DNA from: VXLM01 sp034421575
GTDB taxonomy: Bacteria; Chloroflexota; Dehalococcoidia; Lucifugimonadales; VXLM01
Reading direction: 5' to 3'
DNA length: 64,000 nucleotides
Assembly (NCBI GenBank): GCA_034421575.1
Contig: DAOUKG010000066.1
Coordinates: 1 to 64,000 of the forward strand
How positions within the stretch are numbered: position 1 is the first letter of the stretch; each line of letters starts with the position of its first letter. Below the pieces are notes generated by a model. That model searched no databases. It was given only the letters and a program-made list of their open reading frames with translations, and was not told the DNA's origin. The translations under genes and the position numbers were made by a program. Positions 7,715-15,592 of the stretch are shown one piece after another.

Positions 7715-8980
7715 TCAATCGCAGCCGTCTTGCCACTCGGCCAGCGTGATCTCAGCCGTCAGCGGGTCTCCGTTGCGGATGATATCGAGGGTGACTTTGT
7801 CTCCCACTTCGAGCTCGTTCAAGTAAGAAAGAAGGTCGGGCAGGGTTGCAACCGGCTCGCCATCCACTTTGGTGATGATATCCGCCCGTCCACTTATCAA
7901 TCGTGTCATTATCACGGAGAGATAATCGTCCTTTATACCGGCCTGGTCGGCAGGCCCCCCCTCGCAGACGTTTATGACATAGATGCCCGAGTCGGCGGCC
8001 AGCCTCCCGGGGTCCACCTGCATTTCCTCTATGCCCCGACCGGTAAGCCCCAGCCAAGGACGGGTGAACTCGCCCGGTTCCTTGAGCCTTTCCAGTATCT
8101 GCACTACGGTGTTGCTTGCTACCGCGAACCCAACACCCGTCTGGACGCCGCTCTGGACCCTGACCGAGGAGTTAACCCCAATCACCTCTCCCTGGTCATT
8201 TAACAATGGACCGCCGGAGTTGCCCGGATTCAGTGCGGCATCGGTCTGGATCATGTCTACTATGTAACGTCCTCCGCGTTCGCCGAATCTTGATTCGGAG
8301 CGCTGAATGCCGGTTTCGGACCGTCCCAAGCCGCTGACGACACCAACGCTTATCGAGTTGAAATTCTCATATGGGCTGCCGATGGCAATTGCCATTTCAC
8401 CTGGGGAGACTCCAGTGGAATCGGCGAATACCAAGGGACTTACGTCGGAGACGGAATCGGGATCGACTCTCAGCACGGCGAGATCGTCGTGCTGGGAATG
8501 TCCCAGCTTTACGGCGGAAAGCTCACGCCCGTCGTTCAGCCGCACGGTTATCTCTCGCGCCCCTTCAACAACGTGAGCGCTTGTGACGATGTGGCCTTCG
8601 TCATCGACGAAGAATCCGGAGCCGGACCCTTCGCCGATAGTCCGGCCGACTTGAATGATCGTCTTTACCTCGACGATAGACGGGGAGGCCGAAGCAAAGA
8701 CCGTCTTCACCAAATCTTCGTCATACAGGGGAGGGAGTTGCTCCCCATTCTGGCCGACGGTGGTGAATAGGGAACTGAAGTCATTGCTGTCTTGACTGAG
8801 CGCAGTGAACAGTATCCATGCGAACCCGAAACCCACCGCCATGCCGGCCAAACCCAGTAGGAGCGCAGGAGTGGCCCACCTGTACCCGGCCAGTGCGGGA
8901 AGGGGAGCTTGAATCGATACGCCCGCCGATTGCTCGGCAAAGGGCGGTTTCCCGTATGGAAGCGGTCTGCGGGTGTGCAC
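7715..8980 (-). CDS. Membrane-anchored trypsin-like serine protease with PDZ domain (HtrA/DegP family)
   Basis: 421 residues from a GTG at 8980 with GGAGG 5 nt upstream. Residues ~37-60 form one membrane segment, so the protease domain is extracytoplasmic. The catalytic triad is visible: His136 in TSAHVV, Asp165/166 in QHDDLAVLRV and Ser255 in NPGNSGGPLL. A single C-terminal PDZ domain follows from about residue 310 (GIYVINVCEGGPADQAGI, DIITKVDGEPV). HtrA proteases degrade or refold damaged envelope proteins. It lies alone between HU (divergent) and the FAD oxidoreductase operon downstream. Confidence 0.95.
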   Translation of the reverse strand: MHTRRPLPYGKPPFAEQSAGVSIQAPLPALAGYRWATPALLLGLAGMAVGFGFAWILFTALSQDSNDFSSLFTTVGQNGEQLPPLYDEDLVKTVFASASPSIVEVKTIIQVGRTIGEGSGSGFFVDDEGHIVTSAHVVEGAREITVRLNDGRELSAVKLGHSQHDDLAVLRVDPDSVSDVSPLVFADSTGVSPGEMAIAIGSPYENFNSISVGVVSGLGRSETGIQRSESRFGERGGRYIVDMIQTDAALNPGNSGGPLLNDQGEVIGVNSSVRVQSGVQTGVGFAVASNTVVQILERLKEPGEFTRPWLGLTGRGIEEMQVDPGRLAADSGIYVINVCEGGPADQAGIKDDYLSVIMTRLISGRADIITKVDGEPVATLPDLLSYLNELEVGDKVTLDIIRNGDPLTAEITLAEWQDGCD

Positions 8981-9261
8981 TATGCCTCCAACACCTCTTC
9001 ATCGATGCGGTTGACCATTCTGCTAAGTATACTCAACGGACCGCGAGTTACTCCACAGCACTTTGTGATCCGGAATGACCATCGAAGGCAATCCGACTCA
9101 CCTTATCAGCGTATAACGTGCCCAGTGCCATTTCGGTTAGAGGGAATGTTCCAGCAGGCGCTCTACGGAGGCAGGAAAGCAGACTGCGAAACTCCTCACA
9201 AAACGGACACAAGCAGCGAAATAAGACCCGGAATCACAGTGACTTGAGTACATAAGTGGGG
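8981..9261. other. Intergenic region between htrA and HU
   Basis: The 389-bp divergent gap contains the HU promoter at its right end. In 8981-9261 no gene, hairpin with a U-tract or repeat-family member was recognised; a minus-strand promoter for htrA is expected here but none is convincing by eye. Confidence 0.4.
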
Positions 9262-9291
9262 TTGACAGGGTGCGTCGGTTCGCAATAGTAT
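9262..9291 (+). promoter_or_regulatory. Sigma-70 type promoter for HU
   Basis: TTGACA (9262-9267) and TAGTAT (9286-9291) are separated by 18 bp, about 80 bp before the HU start. The -35 is a perfect consensus and the -10 matches at four of six positions. The HU gene also has a strong ribosome site, GGAAGGAGG at 9351-9359. Confidence 0.6.
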
Positions 9292-9369
9292 CCCCTGCTA
9301 GGCTGGCACTTTGAAAAGCCATGTCGCGGACACAAATTCAATGGGAACTCGGAAGGAGGACGGCACCAA

Positions 9370-9660
9370 ATGGCAGACCTTCGCAAAGGTGACATTGCGG
9401 CACAAGTTGCAGGTAAGCTCGGGGGATCAAAGGTTGAAGGCGAGCGGGCATTGAATGCCGTGTTAAGCGCCATCTACGAATCGCTGGCCGATGGCAACAA
9501 GGTTGTTCTCACCGGCTTCGGATCGTTCTCCGTCCGTGAAGTCAAGGCCCGAAAGGTCAAGCCCATTCGAGGAGGCCAGGCAGGTCAGCTCATAACCGTC
9601 CCGGCCCACAAGCGAGTCGGATTCACCGCAGGAGCCGATCTGAACAAGGCTGCGGGGTAA
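9370..9660 (+). CDS. HU family DNA-binding protein
   Basis: 96 residues, the usual HU length. The N-terminal helices (MADLRKGDIAAQVAGKLGGS) are followed by LTGFGSFSVREVKARK and the arm/C-terminal portion ITVPAHKRVGFTAGADLN. In the usual arm the motif reads RNPxTG; here KPIRGGQAGQLITVPA occupies it, a modest divergence. The homodimer bends and compacts DNA in the nucleoid. A strong ribosome site and consensus promoter precede it, consistent with high expression. Confidence 0.93.
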   Translation: MADLRKGDIAAQVAGKLGGSKVEGERALNAVLSAIYESLADGNKVVLTGFGSFSVREVKARKVKPIRGGQAGQLITVPAHKRVGFTAGADLNKAAG

Positions 9661-9763
9661 CTCGTCTACACACCGGTTCAGGGCTGAGGCACTCGAGTTC
9701 GCCCGATGCGGGTTGGTGTGTGACGATGAAGGAAGTCGCCAGCGCGGCCGGCTTGTCCCACTA

Positions 9764-10462
9764 ATGCGCTGCCAGTCACATATAGGCTTCGTGCGACTCA
9801 TTCGAGAGTGGGCAGTATTGCCGGTGCTCCTGGTCGGCATGGCCCTCGCTCTCGCATGTTCGACGGAAACGGCGACTTCACCGTCCACAACGTTAGCGGT
9901 GGAACCCACTTGGACTCCGACGCAACCGACGCCCTCACCTACACCGGTCCCTACAGCAACACCTAGTCCGATTCCCACACCAACGCCGGTGGATCGGGTT
10001 TCAGACTCGATACCGGCTGCTTCGAGCCTCATCATGCTGGAAGATCCTCTCGACGAGCCGGAGTACTACTGCGTAGACGTCGCCGGGTTCGGCGCGAGTT
10101 TGAACTTTCGCAGTCCACTCCAGGCACACACCTGCAAGCCGGGAGCCGACGACGAGATGTTCGAGTTCAATCGACCATCGCAAGGGCAGCTTTATTTGGT
10201 AGAGCATGACCTATGTGTCGAGGCGGATGGTGGAAGTGTGTACGTAAGGCAGTGCTCCGACTCTCCCTTGCAAGTGTTCACCTATGACGAGGACAAGACA
10301 TTGAGTCTTGAGACCGACGACACCTGCCTGGTCGTAGCGGGAGGGGAAGGACAGCCTGCAGGAGGGCGCAGTCATCTCAGGCGCGATCTGCATGTGACGT
10401 CGTGTGCTGACGCAGACCGTAGTCTTTCTCAATGGGTCTTTCCCGGCCCTCGTCCGAACTAG
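9764..10462 (+). CDS. Lipoprotein with Thr/Pro linker and ricin-type beta-trefoil-like domain
   Basis: 232 residues from ATG at 9764 (an upstream TTG at 9713 would add 17 residues ahead of the signal peptide). The signal peptide ends in a lipobox, ALALACS, so the mature protein should be lipid-anchored outside the membrane. Then comes a low-complexity linker of Thr, Pro and Ser (about residues 45-75). The remaining ~150 residues have three repeating units with Cys pairs and aromatic ends (CVDVAG, CVEADGG, CLVVAGG; LQAHTC, VYVRQC, LHVTSC; SQWVF near the end), the pattern of ricin B-like beta-trefoils. Such domains often bind glycans. No enzyme domain is attached, so a surface-binding role is inferred. 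Confidence 0.7.
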   Translation: MRCQSHIGFVRLIREWAVLPVLLVGMALALACSTETATSPSTTLAVEPTWTPTQPTPSPTPVPTATPSPIPTPTPVDRVSDSIPAASSLIMLEDPLDEPEYYCVDVAGFGASLNFRSPLQAHTCKPGADDEMFEFNRPSQGQLYLVEHDLCVEADGGSVYVRQCSDSPLQVFTYDEDKTLSLETDDTCLVVAGGEGQPAGGRSHLRRDLHVTSCADADRSLSQWVFPGPRPN

Positions 10463-10736
10463 CGAACCGACTTCGTGGTTGGTATTCGAATCGAATACCA
10501 ACAAGGCCGTGCAGGCAATTCCAGCCGACGGCTGTTCGCTGCGCCAGCGTCCTGCCATTGACAGAGACAAAGAGTGCCGGGGTCTTCCATTCCCTTCCGC
10601 TGAACTGTTGTTTAGCCCCATCGACAAAGTCAACGTAAAGCCAATGACGTATTCTCCAGAGCGGCGTTTACGCGATTCGGACCTTTGGATGTAACATAGA
10701 GGCTATGGTTCGCATCCGTAGAGAGGAGTAGAAGGC
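10463..10736. other. Intergenic region without recognised feature
   Basis: 274 bp between the lipoprotein and the SRPBCC gene. Short open frames cross it on both strands but none resembles a protein family or has a ribosome site in keeping with its start. GAGAGGAGTAGAAGG at its right end is the ribosome site of the next gene. Confidence 0.4.
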
Positions 10737-11204
10737 ATGAAGTGGATTGGAGCGTCGGCCGAGGTGGTAATGGGCCATCCCGTGGAAGCCGTCTGGGAGT
10801 TCGTCTCGAATATCGAGAACTTCGGGCGGTGGGTGGATGCCGTACAGGAACCGAGATGGACGTCGGAGGGCGAACGGGGTGTAGGTTCGACGTATGAGAG
10901 CGAGTACCTTTGGTCGGGAAAGACCAGCCACGTGGCATACGAGGTGACTGCATTCGAGCCAATGGAGAAATTTGCCTCCCGAACGACCGAGGGACGGTAT
11001 CCCTACCAGGGGACGATTACGATTGAAGCAGTGGAGGGCGGCACAAAGGTCGCGCACGACATGATGGCCGGGTCGGACGGGGCCATAACGGCGTTCATGT
11101 TCACGGTTCTTGCCGGTCTACTTCGTCCGATGATGCGGAAGAGGTTGGTGGCCGAGCTTGAGGTTATGGACGCGGAGATTGGGAAGGACGCCGCGTCTAC
11201 TTAA
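10737..11204 (+). CDS. SRPBCC family protein (polyketide cyclase/dehydrase-like)
   Basis: 155 residues, typical for the START/Bet v 1-like SRPBCC fold. The N-terminal strand-helix HPVEAVWEFVSNIENFGRW is the family hallmark; it is followed by alternating beta strands (GSTYESEYLW, HVAYEVTAFEP, GTITIEAVEGGTKVAHDM) and a long C-terminal helix with LRPMMRKRLVAELEVMDAE. The fold makes a hydrophobic pocket for lipids or aromatic compounds. The ligand and any catalytic activity are unknown. It is flanked by unrelated genes and probably transcribed alone. Confidence 0.8.
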   Translation: MKWIGASAEVVMGHPVEAVWEFVSNIENFGRWVDAVQEPRWTSEGERGVGSTYESEYLWSGKTSHVAYEVTAFEPMEKFASRTTEGRYPYQGTITIEAVEGGTKVAHDMMAGSDGAITAFMFTVLAGLLRPMMRKRLVAELEVMDAEIGKDAAST

Positions 11205-11297
11205 ATATGATGATCCTACCCTTGCCTGAAGAGAAAAGGGCAGAGAGCGTCGCGGAATGCACTTGCGCGCACAGCGAATTCGGACTATTGTGTGGCC

Positions 11298-11552
11298 ATG
11301 GGCATCGTCATCAACGAGCGAAACCTCGCTCATATTAAGCGCAAGATAGACTCCGGCAAGTATTCGTCGACTGATGACGTTCTGGACAGTGCGCTTGCAT
11401 TACTCGATGAGCATGACGCCGAGTTGGAATCCGAGCTTGCCGACCTTCGCGAGAGTGTGCGGCGAGGCACAGAGCAGGCCGACGCAGGTCAAGTTGTACC
11501 GGCAGGCGAGGTGTTCGAGGAGCTTAGGCAGCGCAACGCCTCTATCGCTTAA
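11298..11552 (+). CDS. ParD-like antitoxin without a toxin partner
   Basis: 84 residues from ATG at 11298 (GTG at 11292 also in frame). The N-terminal part MGIVINERNLAHIKRKIDSGKYSSTDDVLDSAL matches ParD/CopG ribbon-helix-helix antitoxins, which bind their own promoter and neutralise ParE. No parE-like frame follows: the stop codon TAA lies in the left end of a family B mobile element (11552-11663), and the next gene is convergent. The toxin is therefore missing, and the last residues could have been replaced by sequence from the insertion. Confidence 0.75.
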   Translation: MGIVINERNLAHIKRKIDSGKYSSTDDVLDSALALLDEHDAELESELADLRESVRRGTEQADAGQVVPAGEVFEELRQRNASIA

Positions 11553-11667
11553 AGGGTGTCCAATAAGCCGCAGGAAACCGTTCGTGGTGAGCTTGTCGAA
11601 CCATGAAACGCGTCTCGACCCTTCGACTGGCTCAGGGTGAACGGGGTCCCTTTTAGACACCCTCTTA
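11548..11667. mobile_element. Family B MITE-like element, copy B1, flanked by CTTA
   Basis: A 112-bp element (11552-11663) with terminal inverted repeats AGGGTGTCCAATAAG at the left and, on the other strand, AGGGTGTCTAAAAGG at the right, flanked on both sides by CTTA (11548-11551 and 11664-11667). Inside are two inverted copies of the core: TTCGTGGTGAGCTTGTCGAA and TTCGACTGGCTCAGGGTGAA. Because CTTA plus the first A reads TAA on either strand, the element ends supply the stop codons of both the ParD gene and the convergent aldo/keto reductase. Confidence 0.7.
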
Positions 11668-12522
11668 GGCCGGAGAAGGGACGACCCCCACGCTGTCCAG
11701 GCGTCGCTTGGCTTCGGCGTACACGTCGTTGGGCAGGGGGCCGCGCAGCATTGCGTCGATGTTCTCCTGCAGGTGAGCTGGGTTGGTGGTGCCCACGAGG
11801 TTGCAGTGGGCTGAGGGATGATTCAGGACAAAGCGCAGGATGAAGGCTGTGCGACTCTCTCCTTCTCCTCGCAATTCGTCTAGTCCGGCTTTTTCGAATG
11901 CCTGCCATTCTGACGCACTCCCTTTGCCGACGCCCGGTTCACCGAGCGCCACGCCGCCTCTGATGAGAATGCCCGCCCCGGACTCTGCGGCTTTCGTGAT
12001 CCACTCCTCGTGGGTCCGGTCGAGGGCGGAGTAGGGGAGTTGGAAGATGTCGAACGCGCCCCACTCGATGAACGTCGGCAGGTGCGGCAGATTCGTCGAC
12101 GCGCCGATCCACTTCACCAACCCCTGCTCCCGCATCTCCACCAGCGCCTCGACGGTGCCGCTTTCCTCGAGCTCGCGTACACTCCCGCCGTGCAGTTGCA
12201 TGATGTCGATGCGTTCCGTCTTCAGCCGTTTGATGCTCTCCTCAAGCCCCCAAAACAGGCTGTCGCGCGTCCAACCGTAGCCCCCGCACTTGGTCGCAAC
12301 CGTCACCTCCGAATACCTCTCGGAAATCGCCAGCCCGATCATCTCCTCGCTGTTCCCATAGCCATGCGCCGTATCGATCAAGCTGATACCCGAATCGACG
12401 ACGCGGCGCACCATTGCCTGGTTTTGCTGTTCAGTCATCGGTTTTCGATGGCCCGCGCCGTAGCCGAGCCGCGTGACCTCGATGCCGGTGCGTCCGAGTA
12501 CTGTGGTTGGGAGCTTATTCAT
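11665..12522 (-). CDS. Aldo/keto reductase
   Basis: 285 residues from ATG at 12522, which has GGAGGT 8 nt upstream; it overlaps the ROK kinase stop by 4 bp (ATGA), so the pair is translationally coupled. The TIM-barrel AKR family is shown by TTVLGRTGIEVTRLGYG, the catalytic region LIDTAHGYGNSE (Asp and Tyr), VATKCGG (Lys) and MQLHGGS (His). It is a paralogue of the enzyme at 24814: both end in GPLP-DVYAEAKRRLD. Likely an NAD(P)-dependent sugar or aldehyde oxidoreductase; coupling to a fructokinase-like gene suggests sugar metabolism. The stop codon lies in a mobile element end, so the original C-terminus may have differed slightly. Confidence 0.88.
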   Translation of the reverse strand: MNKLPTTVLGRTGIEVTRLGYGAGHRKPMTEQQNQAMVRRVVDSGISLIDTAHGYGNSEEMIGLAISERYSEVTVATKCGGYGWTRDSLFWGLEESIKRLKTERIDIMQLHGGSVRELEESGTVEALVEMREQGLVKWIGASTNLPHLPTFIEWGAFDIFQLPYSALDRTHEEWITKAAESGAGILIRGGVALGEPGVGKGSASEWQAFEKAGLDELRGEGESRTAFILRFVLNHPSAHCNLVGTTNPAHLQENIDAMLRGPLPNDVYAEAKRRLDSVGVVPSPA

Positions 12523-13424
12523 GGGACCTCCGTGTGATTCGATAGAACCATCTCTGCCAGCGCGAATGCTCCGGCAATGCCGGAATCGTCGCCGAGCGCC
12601 GGCGGCACGATGTAGTCGTCGATGTTGTTCACGATCTCTTCCGTCACTCCGTAGCCGTGAAGTAGCTTCACTAAGCGCTTGCATATCATCGGGAAGAGGT
12701 GGCGCTGTTCCATTACCCCGCCTCCCATGACGATCCGCTGTGGGGATAAGATTAGCACGATGTTGGCTACCCCTGCGGCGAGATACTCCGTCTCGAGTTC
12801 CCACGCAGGATGGACTTCGGGCAGCGACTCACCCGGTTGGCCCCACCGCAGCTCGATGGCAGGGCCTGCCGCGAGGCCCTCAAAGCAGTCTCCGTGATAG
12901 GGACAGAAGCCCTCGAACGGATCGCCTGACCGGTCGTGGGGAATGCGGACATGCCCCATTTCCGGGTGACTCGCACCGTGTACCGGACGGCCGTCGATGA
13001 CTGCGCCGCCGCCGATGCCGGTTCCGACGGTGATGTAGACGAGGCTGTCGAGTCCGGCGCCCGCTCCCAAGCGATGTTCGCCGAGGGCGGAAGCGTTCAC
13101 GTCGGTGTCGAGCGCGACTGGCAGGTTGAGTGCCTGCCGAATAGGTCCGAGCAGATCGGTTTGAGGCCAGCCCGGCTTCGGGGTGTCCAAGACGTACCCG
13201 TAGGTAGGAGATTTGGGATGCAGGTCAAGCGGTCCGAACGAGCCGACTCCGACGGCAGCGAGGGGAGTCGCACGATGGTGGCGCAGGAGATAGTCGGTGA
13301 CGGCTGATAGTGTTTCGGCAGGCGTGGTCGTTGGGATGCGGACTCGGTCGCGTAAGTCGTGCGGTCCCGTGCCTATAGCGCAGATGACCTTGCTGCCGCC
13401 TGTCTCTATCGCGCCGAAGAGCAT
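12519..13424 (-). CDS. ROK family fructokinase
   Basis: 301 residues. The ATP-binding ROK motifs are clear: GAIETGGSKVICAIG at the N-terminus, VGVGSFGPLDL, and VYITVGTGIGGGAVIDG. The zinc site of fructokinase-type ROK proteins is present near residues 165-185 as a His followed by CPYHGDC (Cys, His, Cys). GHVRIPHD and FEGLAAGPAIE agree with B. subtilis YdhR-type fructokinases. It likely phosphorylates fructose (or another hexose) and feeds the glucose-6-phosphate isomerase and phosphofructokinase also found in this window. It forms a two-gene operon with the aldo/keto reductase. Confidence 0.9.
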   Translation of the reverse strand: MLFGAIETGGSKVICAIGTGPHDLRDRVRIPTTTPAETLSAVTDYLLRHHRATPLAAVGVGSFGPLDLHPKSPTYGYVLDTPKPGWPQTDLLGPIRQALNLPVALDTDVNASALGEHRLGAGAGLDSLVYITVGTGIGGGAVIDGRPVHGASHPEMGHVRIPHDRSGDPFEGFCPYHGDCFEGLAAGPAIELRWGQPGESLPEVHPAWELETEYLAAGVANIVLILSPQRIVMGGGVMEQRHLFPMICKRLVKLLHGYGVTEEIVNNIDDYIVPPALGDDSGIAGAFALAEMVLSNHTEVP

Positions 13425-13613
13425 GGGAATGAGAATTACCTAGGAGGAACCATGGTGATGTAAGAATTGACGATAACCTAGAAATGAGTCCGTTTTTGAG
13501 GGACATTTTGGGACGTCGCCGCGTGCCAACGACTGAGCGAGCCGAGATACGCTCGCGACCACGTTCATATGGTAGAGCATGTGTTCTTGGTGGTCAAGTT
13601 GGGGTTGGTAGGG

Positions 13614-13650
13614 GTAATTGTTCAGTCTTGGTGAGAGGGGAGTGGGTTTC
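13614..13650. repeat. Family A repeat fragment (left end only), copy A8
   Basis: GGGGTAATTGTTCAGTCTTG followed by GTGAGAG is nearly the same as the left end of copy A2 at 48337, but the core and right end are missing. It lies in the 299-bp gap between the ROK kinase and the Phd antitoxin, in which no other gene is seen. Confidence 0.45.
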
Positions 13651-13682
13651 GCTTGTTCTTTACGGTCCGTGATAACATGTGT

Positions 13683-13737
13683 CCATATGTAAAGGCCGAC
13701 GTAATCACATTGGCGGTTGTTAGATGACTACATATGG
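13683..13737. promoter_or_regulatory. Candidate operator: 9-bp inverted repeat across the Phd start codon
   Basis: CCATATGTA (13683-13691) and TACATATGG (13729-13737) are exact reverse complements; the right arm falls in codons 2-5 of the antitoxin. Phd/YefM antitoxins repress their own operon through inverted repeats near the start, so this is a plausible autoregulatory site. Each arm also holds the small palindrome CATATG. Not proven. Confidence 0.4.
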
Positions 13738-14005
13738 CATACGAGAGTTCAAAGCTAGAACGAGTGAGATACTCCGGGGGCTTGATGCAGGGGAAGAGAT
13801 CATCATTACTCGTCGGGGCAAGCCGTGCGGCAAGCTCGTCTCCGTGCGGTCGGAGCCGGATGCAAAGCCTTCGCTCAGCGCGCTGAGAGGTGCTTTGACT
13901 CAGTTGCCGGAGGCGGCCTACGAGGACTTCCGTGGGATCAAGGCGGTGTGGGAACGCGGGGTTGTGGAACCTGACGCGGCCCAGGAAGCCCATGGAGGAA
14001 GGTAA
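13724..14005 (+). CDS. Phd/YefM-type antitoxin
   Basis: 93 residues. The N-terminal 55 residues fit the Phd/YefM DNA-binding fold: YGIREFKARTSEILRGL, then EEIIITRRGKPCGKLVSV. The C-terminal part should wrap the toxin. It is followed by a PIN-domain toxin overlapping by 14 bp, the normal order for these modules. No ribosome site is obvious at the start, which is common for leaderless or tightly repressed antitoxins. The pairing Phd fold with PIN toxin is known from VapBC-like modules. Confidence 0.88.
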   Translation: MTTYGIREFKARTSEILRGLDAGEEIIITRRGKPCGKLVSVRSEPDAKPSLSALRGALTQLPEAAYEDFRGIKAVWERGVVEPDAAQEAHGGR

Positions 14006-14396
14006 CCCCCGGTTCGTGGTGGATACGCACGCCTTGTGGTGGTACTTGCGTTCCCCTGAGCATCTGTCCATCGCGGCTGCTGCCGTGTTTCGTCTTGCCG
14101 AGACGGGAAATGCGATCATTGTCGTTCCCGCGATAGTGGTCGCTGAGTTCTATTTTCTCTCCGCAAAGCTGGGACAGCCGCTTTTTCCTGCCGACCTGCT
14201 GGACACGCTGTCTTCCGTCGGCGGCATTGAACTGTCCGACCTCGGCAGGCCGCAGCTTGAAAACCTCGACCGATTTCCTGAGATTTCCGAGATGCACGAT
14301 AAGCTCATCGCTGCCGAATCTATCGTGTTGGACGCGCCGGTGGTGTCCCGAGACGAGAAGATCGTGGCATCCGGCCGGGTAGCTTCGGTCTGGTAA
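13992..14396 (+). CDS. PIN-domain toxin (VapC-like)
   Basis: 134 residues from ATG at 13992, which has AGGAAG upstream inside the antitoxin gene. Acidic residues of the PIN nuclease site are visible: Asp in RFVVDTHALWWYL, Glu in VVAEFYFLSAKL and Asp in VSRDEKIVAS. The Mg-dependent RNase of this family cleaves RNA such as tRNA or rRNA and halts translation until neutralised by its antitoxin. It overlaps the Phd-type gene by 14 bp. A longer upstream in-frame extension exists but lies entirely inside the antitoxin gene. Confidence 0.88.
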   Translation: MEEGNPRFVVDTHALWWYLRSPEHLSIAAAAVFRLAETGNAIIVVPAIVVAEFYFLSAKLGQPLFPADLLDTLSSVGGIELSDLGRPQLENLDRFPEISEMHDKLIAAESIVLDAPVVSRDEKIVASGRVASVW

Positions 14397-14413
14397 TTCT
14401 CCACGACAGGGCG

Positions 14414-14429
14414 GGGCTGACGCCAGCCC
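14414..14429. terminator. Hairpin after the PIN toxin gene
   Basis: GGGCTG (14414-14419) pairs with CAGCCC (14424-14429) around a 4-nt loop, 17 bp after the toxin stop. No U-tract follows, so it may be a transcript-end structure or a member of the GC-rich palindromic repeats seen elsewhere. Confidence 0.3.
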
Positions 14430-14532
14430 TACAAGCTGGGGTTGGCGGGGTGACAGACGCTTGTCCACCGTGAACTACCTAGCAGTAACTTTATGAATTC
14501 AGTTGGATTTGAACACAGGCTATCCAAAGTCA

Positions 14533-14561
14533 TTGACTTCACGCAAAGTCGGAAGGATAAT
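14533..14561 (+). promoter_or_regulatory. Sigma-70 type promoter for the PhyH gene
   Basis: TTGACT (14533-14538) and GATAAT (14556-14561) with a 17-bp spacer, five of six matches in each box, 46 bp before the ATG at 14607. It probably drives PhyH and the CocE-type hydrolase downstream. Confidence 0.6.
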
Positions 14562-14606
14562 CGACGTTGGCAGTCCTGAATCCTCATTCATGCTTGGAGT
14601 GGTGAC

Positions 14607-15578
14607 ATGCGAGGTATCGATAGGCAGGCGGTCCTGGACGACTTCGATGAGCAGGGGTTCGTCGTGCTGGAGGGGCTTCTCGACCCGGAGGAGGACATCC
14701 GGCCGGTCGTGGATGAGTACGGCGACCTGCTCGACAGGCTGTCACGAGAGTGGCATGAGCAGGGTAAGCTGACGAATACGTACGAGGATTTGCCGTTCGC
14801 TGAGCGTCTGACCGAAGTGGCGAGGGAGTCGGAAGGGGCGTATTACAACCACTTCGACATATCGCTCCCGCAGAGCACCATCGAGCCCGACACTCCCATG
14901 CACACCGGGCCGGAGGCCTTCGCGCTCCTGAGGAACGAGCGGCTGCTGGACGCGGTCGAGATGTTCATCGGCCCGGAGATCTTCTGCAATCCCGTGCAGC
15001 ACACGAGGATCAAGCCTCCTGTCGCCGTTCTGCCGGAGGACAAGCGGTACCACGCCGGCATCGCCAAGACGCAGTGGCACCAGGACATCGGCGTCGTCAC
15101 GGAAGAGGCGGACGAGAGCGACATGCTGACCGTCTGGCTCCCGGTGACTGAGGCGACCGAGGAGAACGGATGCCTCACCGTCGTTCCGGGAAGCCACAAG
15201 CACGGGCTCGACCTCCATTGCGTGGCCCCGGGCGGCAAGACGGGCATCCCCGACGAGAATATACCGCCGGACCACATTTCGCTGCCCATGAAGCCCGGCG
15301 ACGTGCTGTTCATGACGAAGTACACGCAGCACGGTTCGCTGGAGAATGTCTCCGATACCATACGCTGGAGCTTCGACCTGCGCTACAACCCCGTAGGGCA
15401 GGCGACAGGCCGAGCCTGGTTCCCTGGGTTCATCGCGCGAAGCCGCGAGAATCCCGCCAGCGAACTGCACGACCCCGAACGCTGGGCTCAGAAGTGGCTC
15501 CTCACGCGCGATGAGCTGGCCACGCAGGGCACGCCGGAGTTCCGTCGCTGGGACCCGAACGACCCACTCTGCGCATAA
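14607..15578 (+). CDS. Phytanoyl-CoA dioxygenase (PhyH) family protein
   Basis: 323 residues. An Fe(II)/2-oxoglutarate oxygenase: the metal ligands are His and Asp in QWHQDIG, and the distal His in YTQHGSLEN; the Arg that binds 2-oxoglutarate follows in RWSFDLRY. ENGCLTVVPGSHKHG is the typical strand region before the distal ligand. Such enzymes hydroxylate small molecules; many paralogues occur in SAR202-like genomes. The next gene, a CocE/NonD-type hydrolase, begins 14 bp later, so the two probably act in one pathway, with hydroxylation followed by ester or amide hydrolysis. The substrate is unknown. Confidence 0.92.
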   Translation: MRGIDRQAVLDDFDEQGFVVLEGLLDPEEDIRPVVDEYGDLLDRLSREWHEQGKLTNTYEDLPFAERLTEVARESEGAYYNHFDISLPQSTIEPDTPMHTGPEAFALLRNERLLDAVEMFIGPEIFCNPVQHTRIKPPVAVLPEDKRYHAGIAKTQWHQDIGVVTEEADESDMLTVWLPVTEATEENGCLTVVPGSHKHGLDLHCVAPGGKTGIPDENIPPDHISLPMKPGDVLFMTKYTQHGSLENVSDTIRWSFDLRYNPVGQATGRAWFPGFIARSRENPASELHDPERWAQKWLLTRDELATQGTPEFRRWDPNDPLCA

Positions 15579-15592
15579 CCACCTGAACGGAC

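Noticed and set aside
11553..11664. A ParE toxin gene after the ParD-like antitoxin
   Set aside because: The space is filled by a 112-bp repeat element without coding capacity, followed by a convergent gene.
11665..12804. A longer version of the aldo/keto reductase starting at 12804
   Set aside because: The extra N-terminal part is Arg-rich, lies inside the ROK kinase gene, and the conserved start at 12522 has a good ribosome site.
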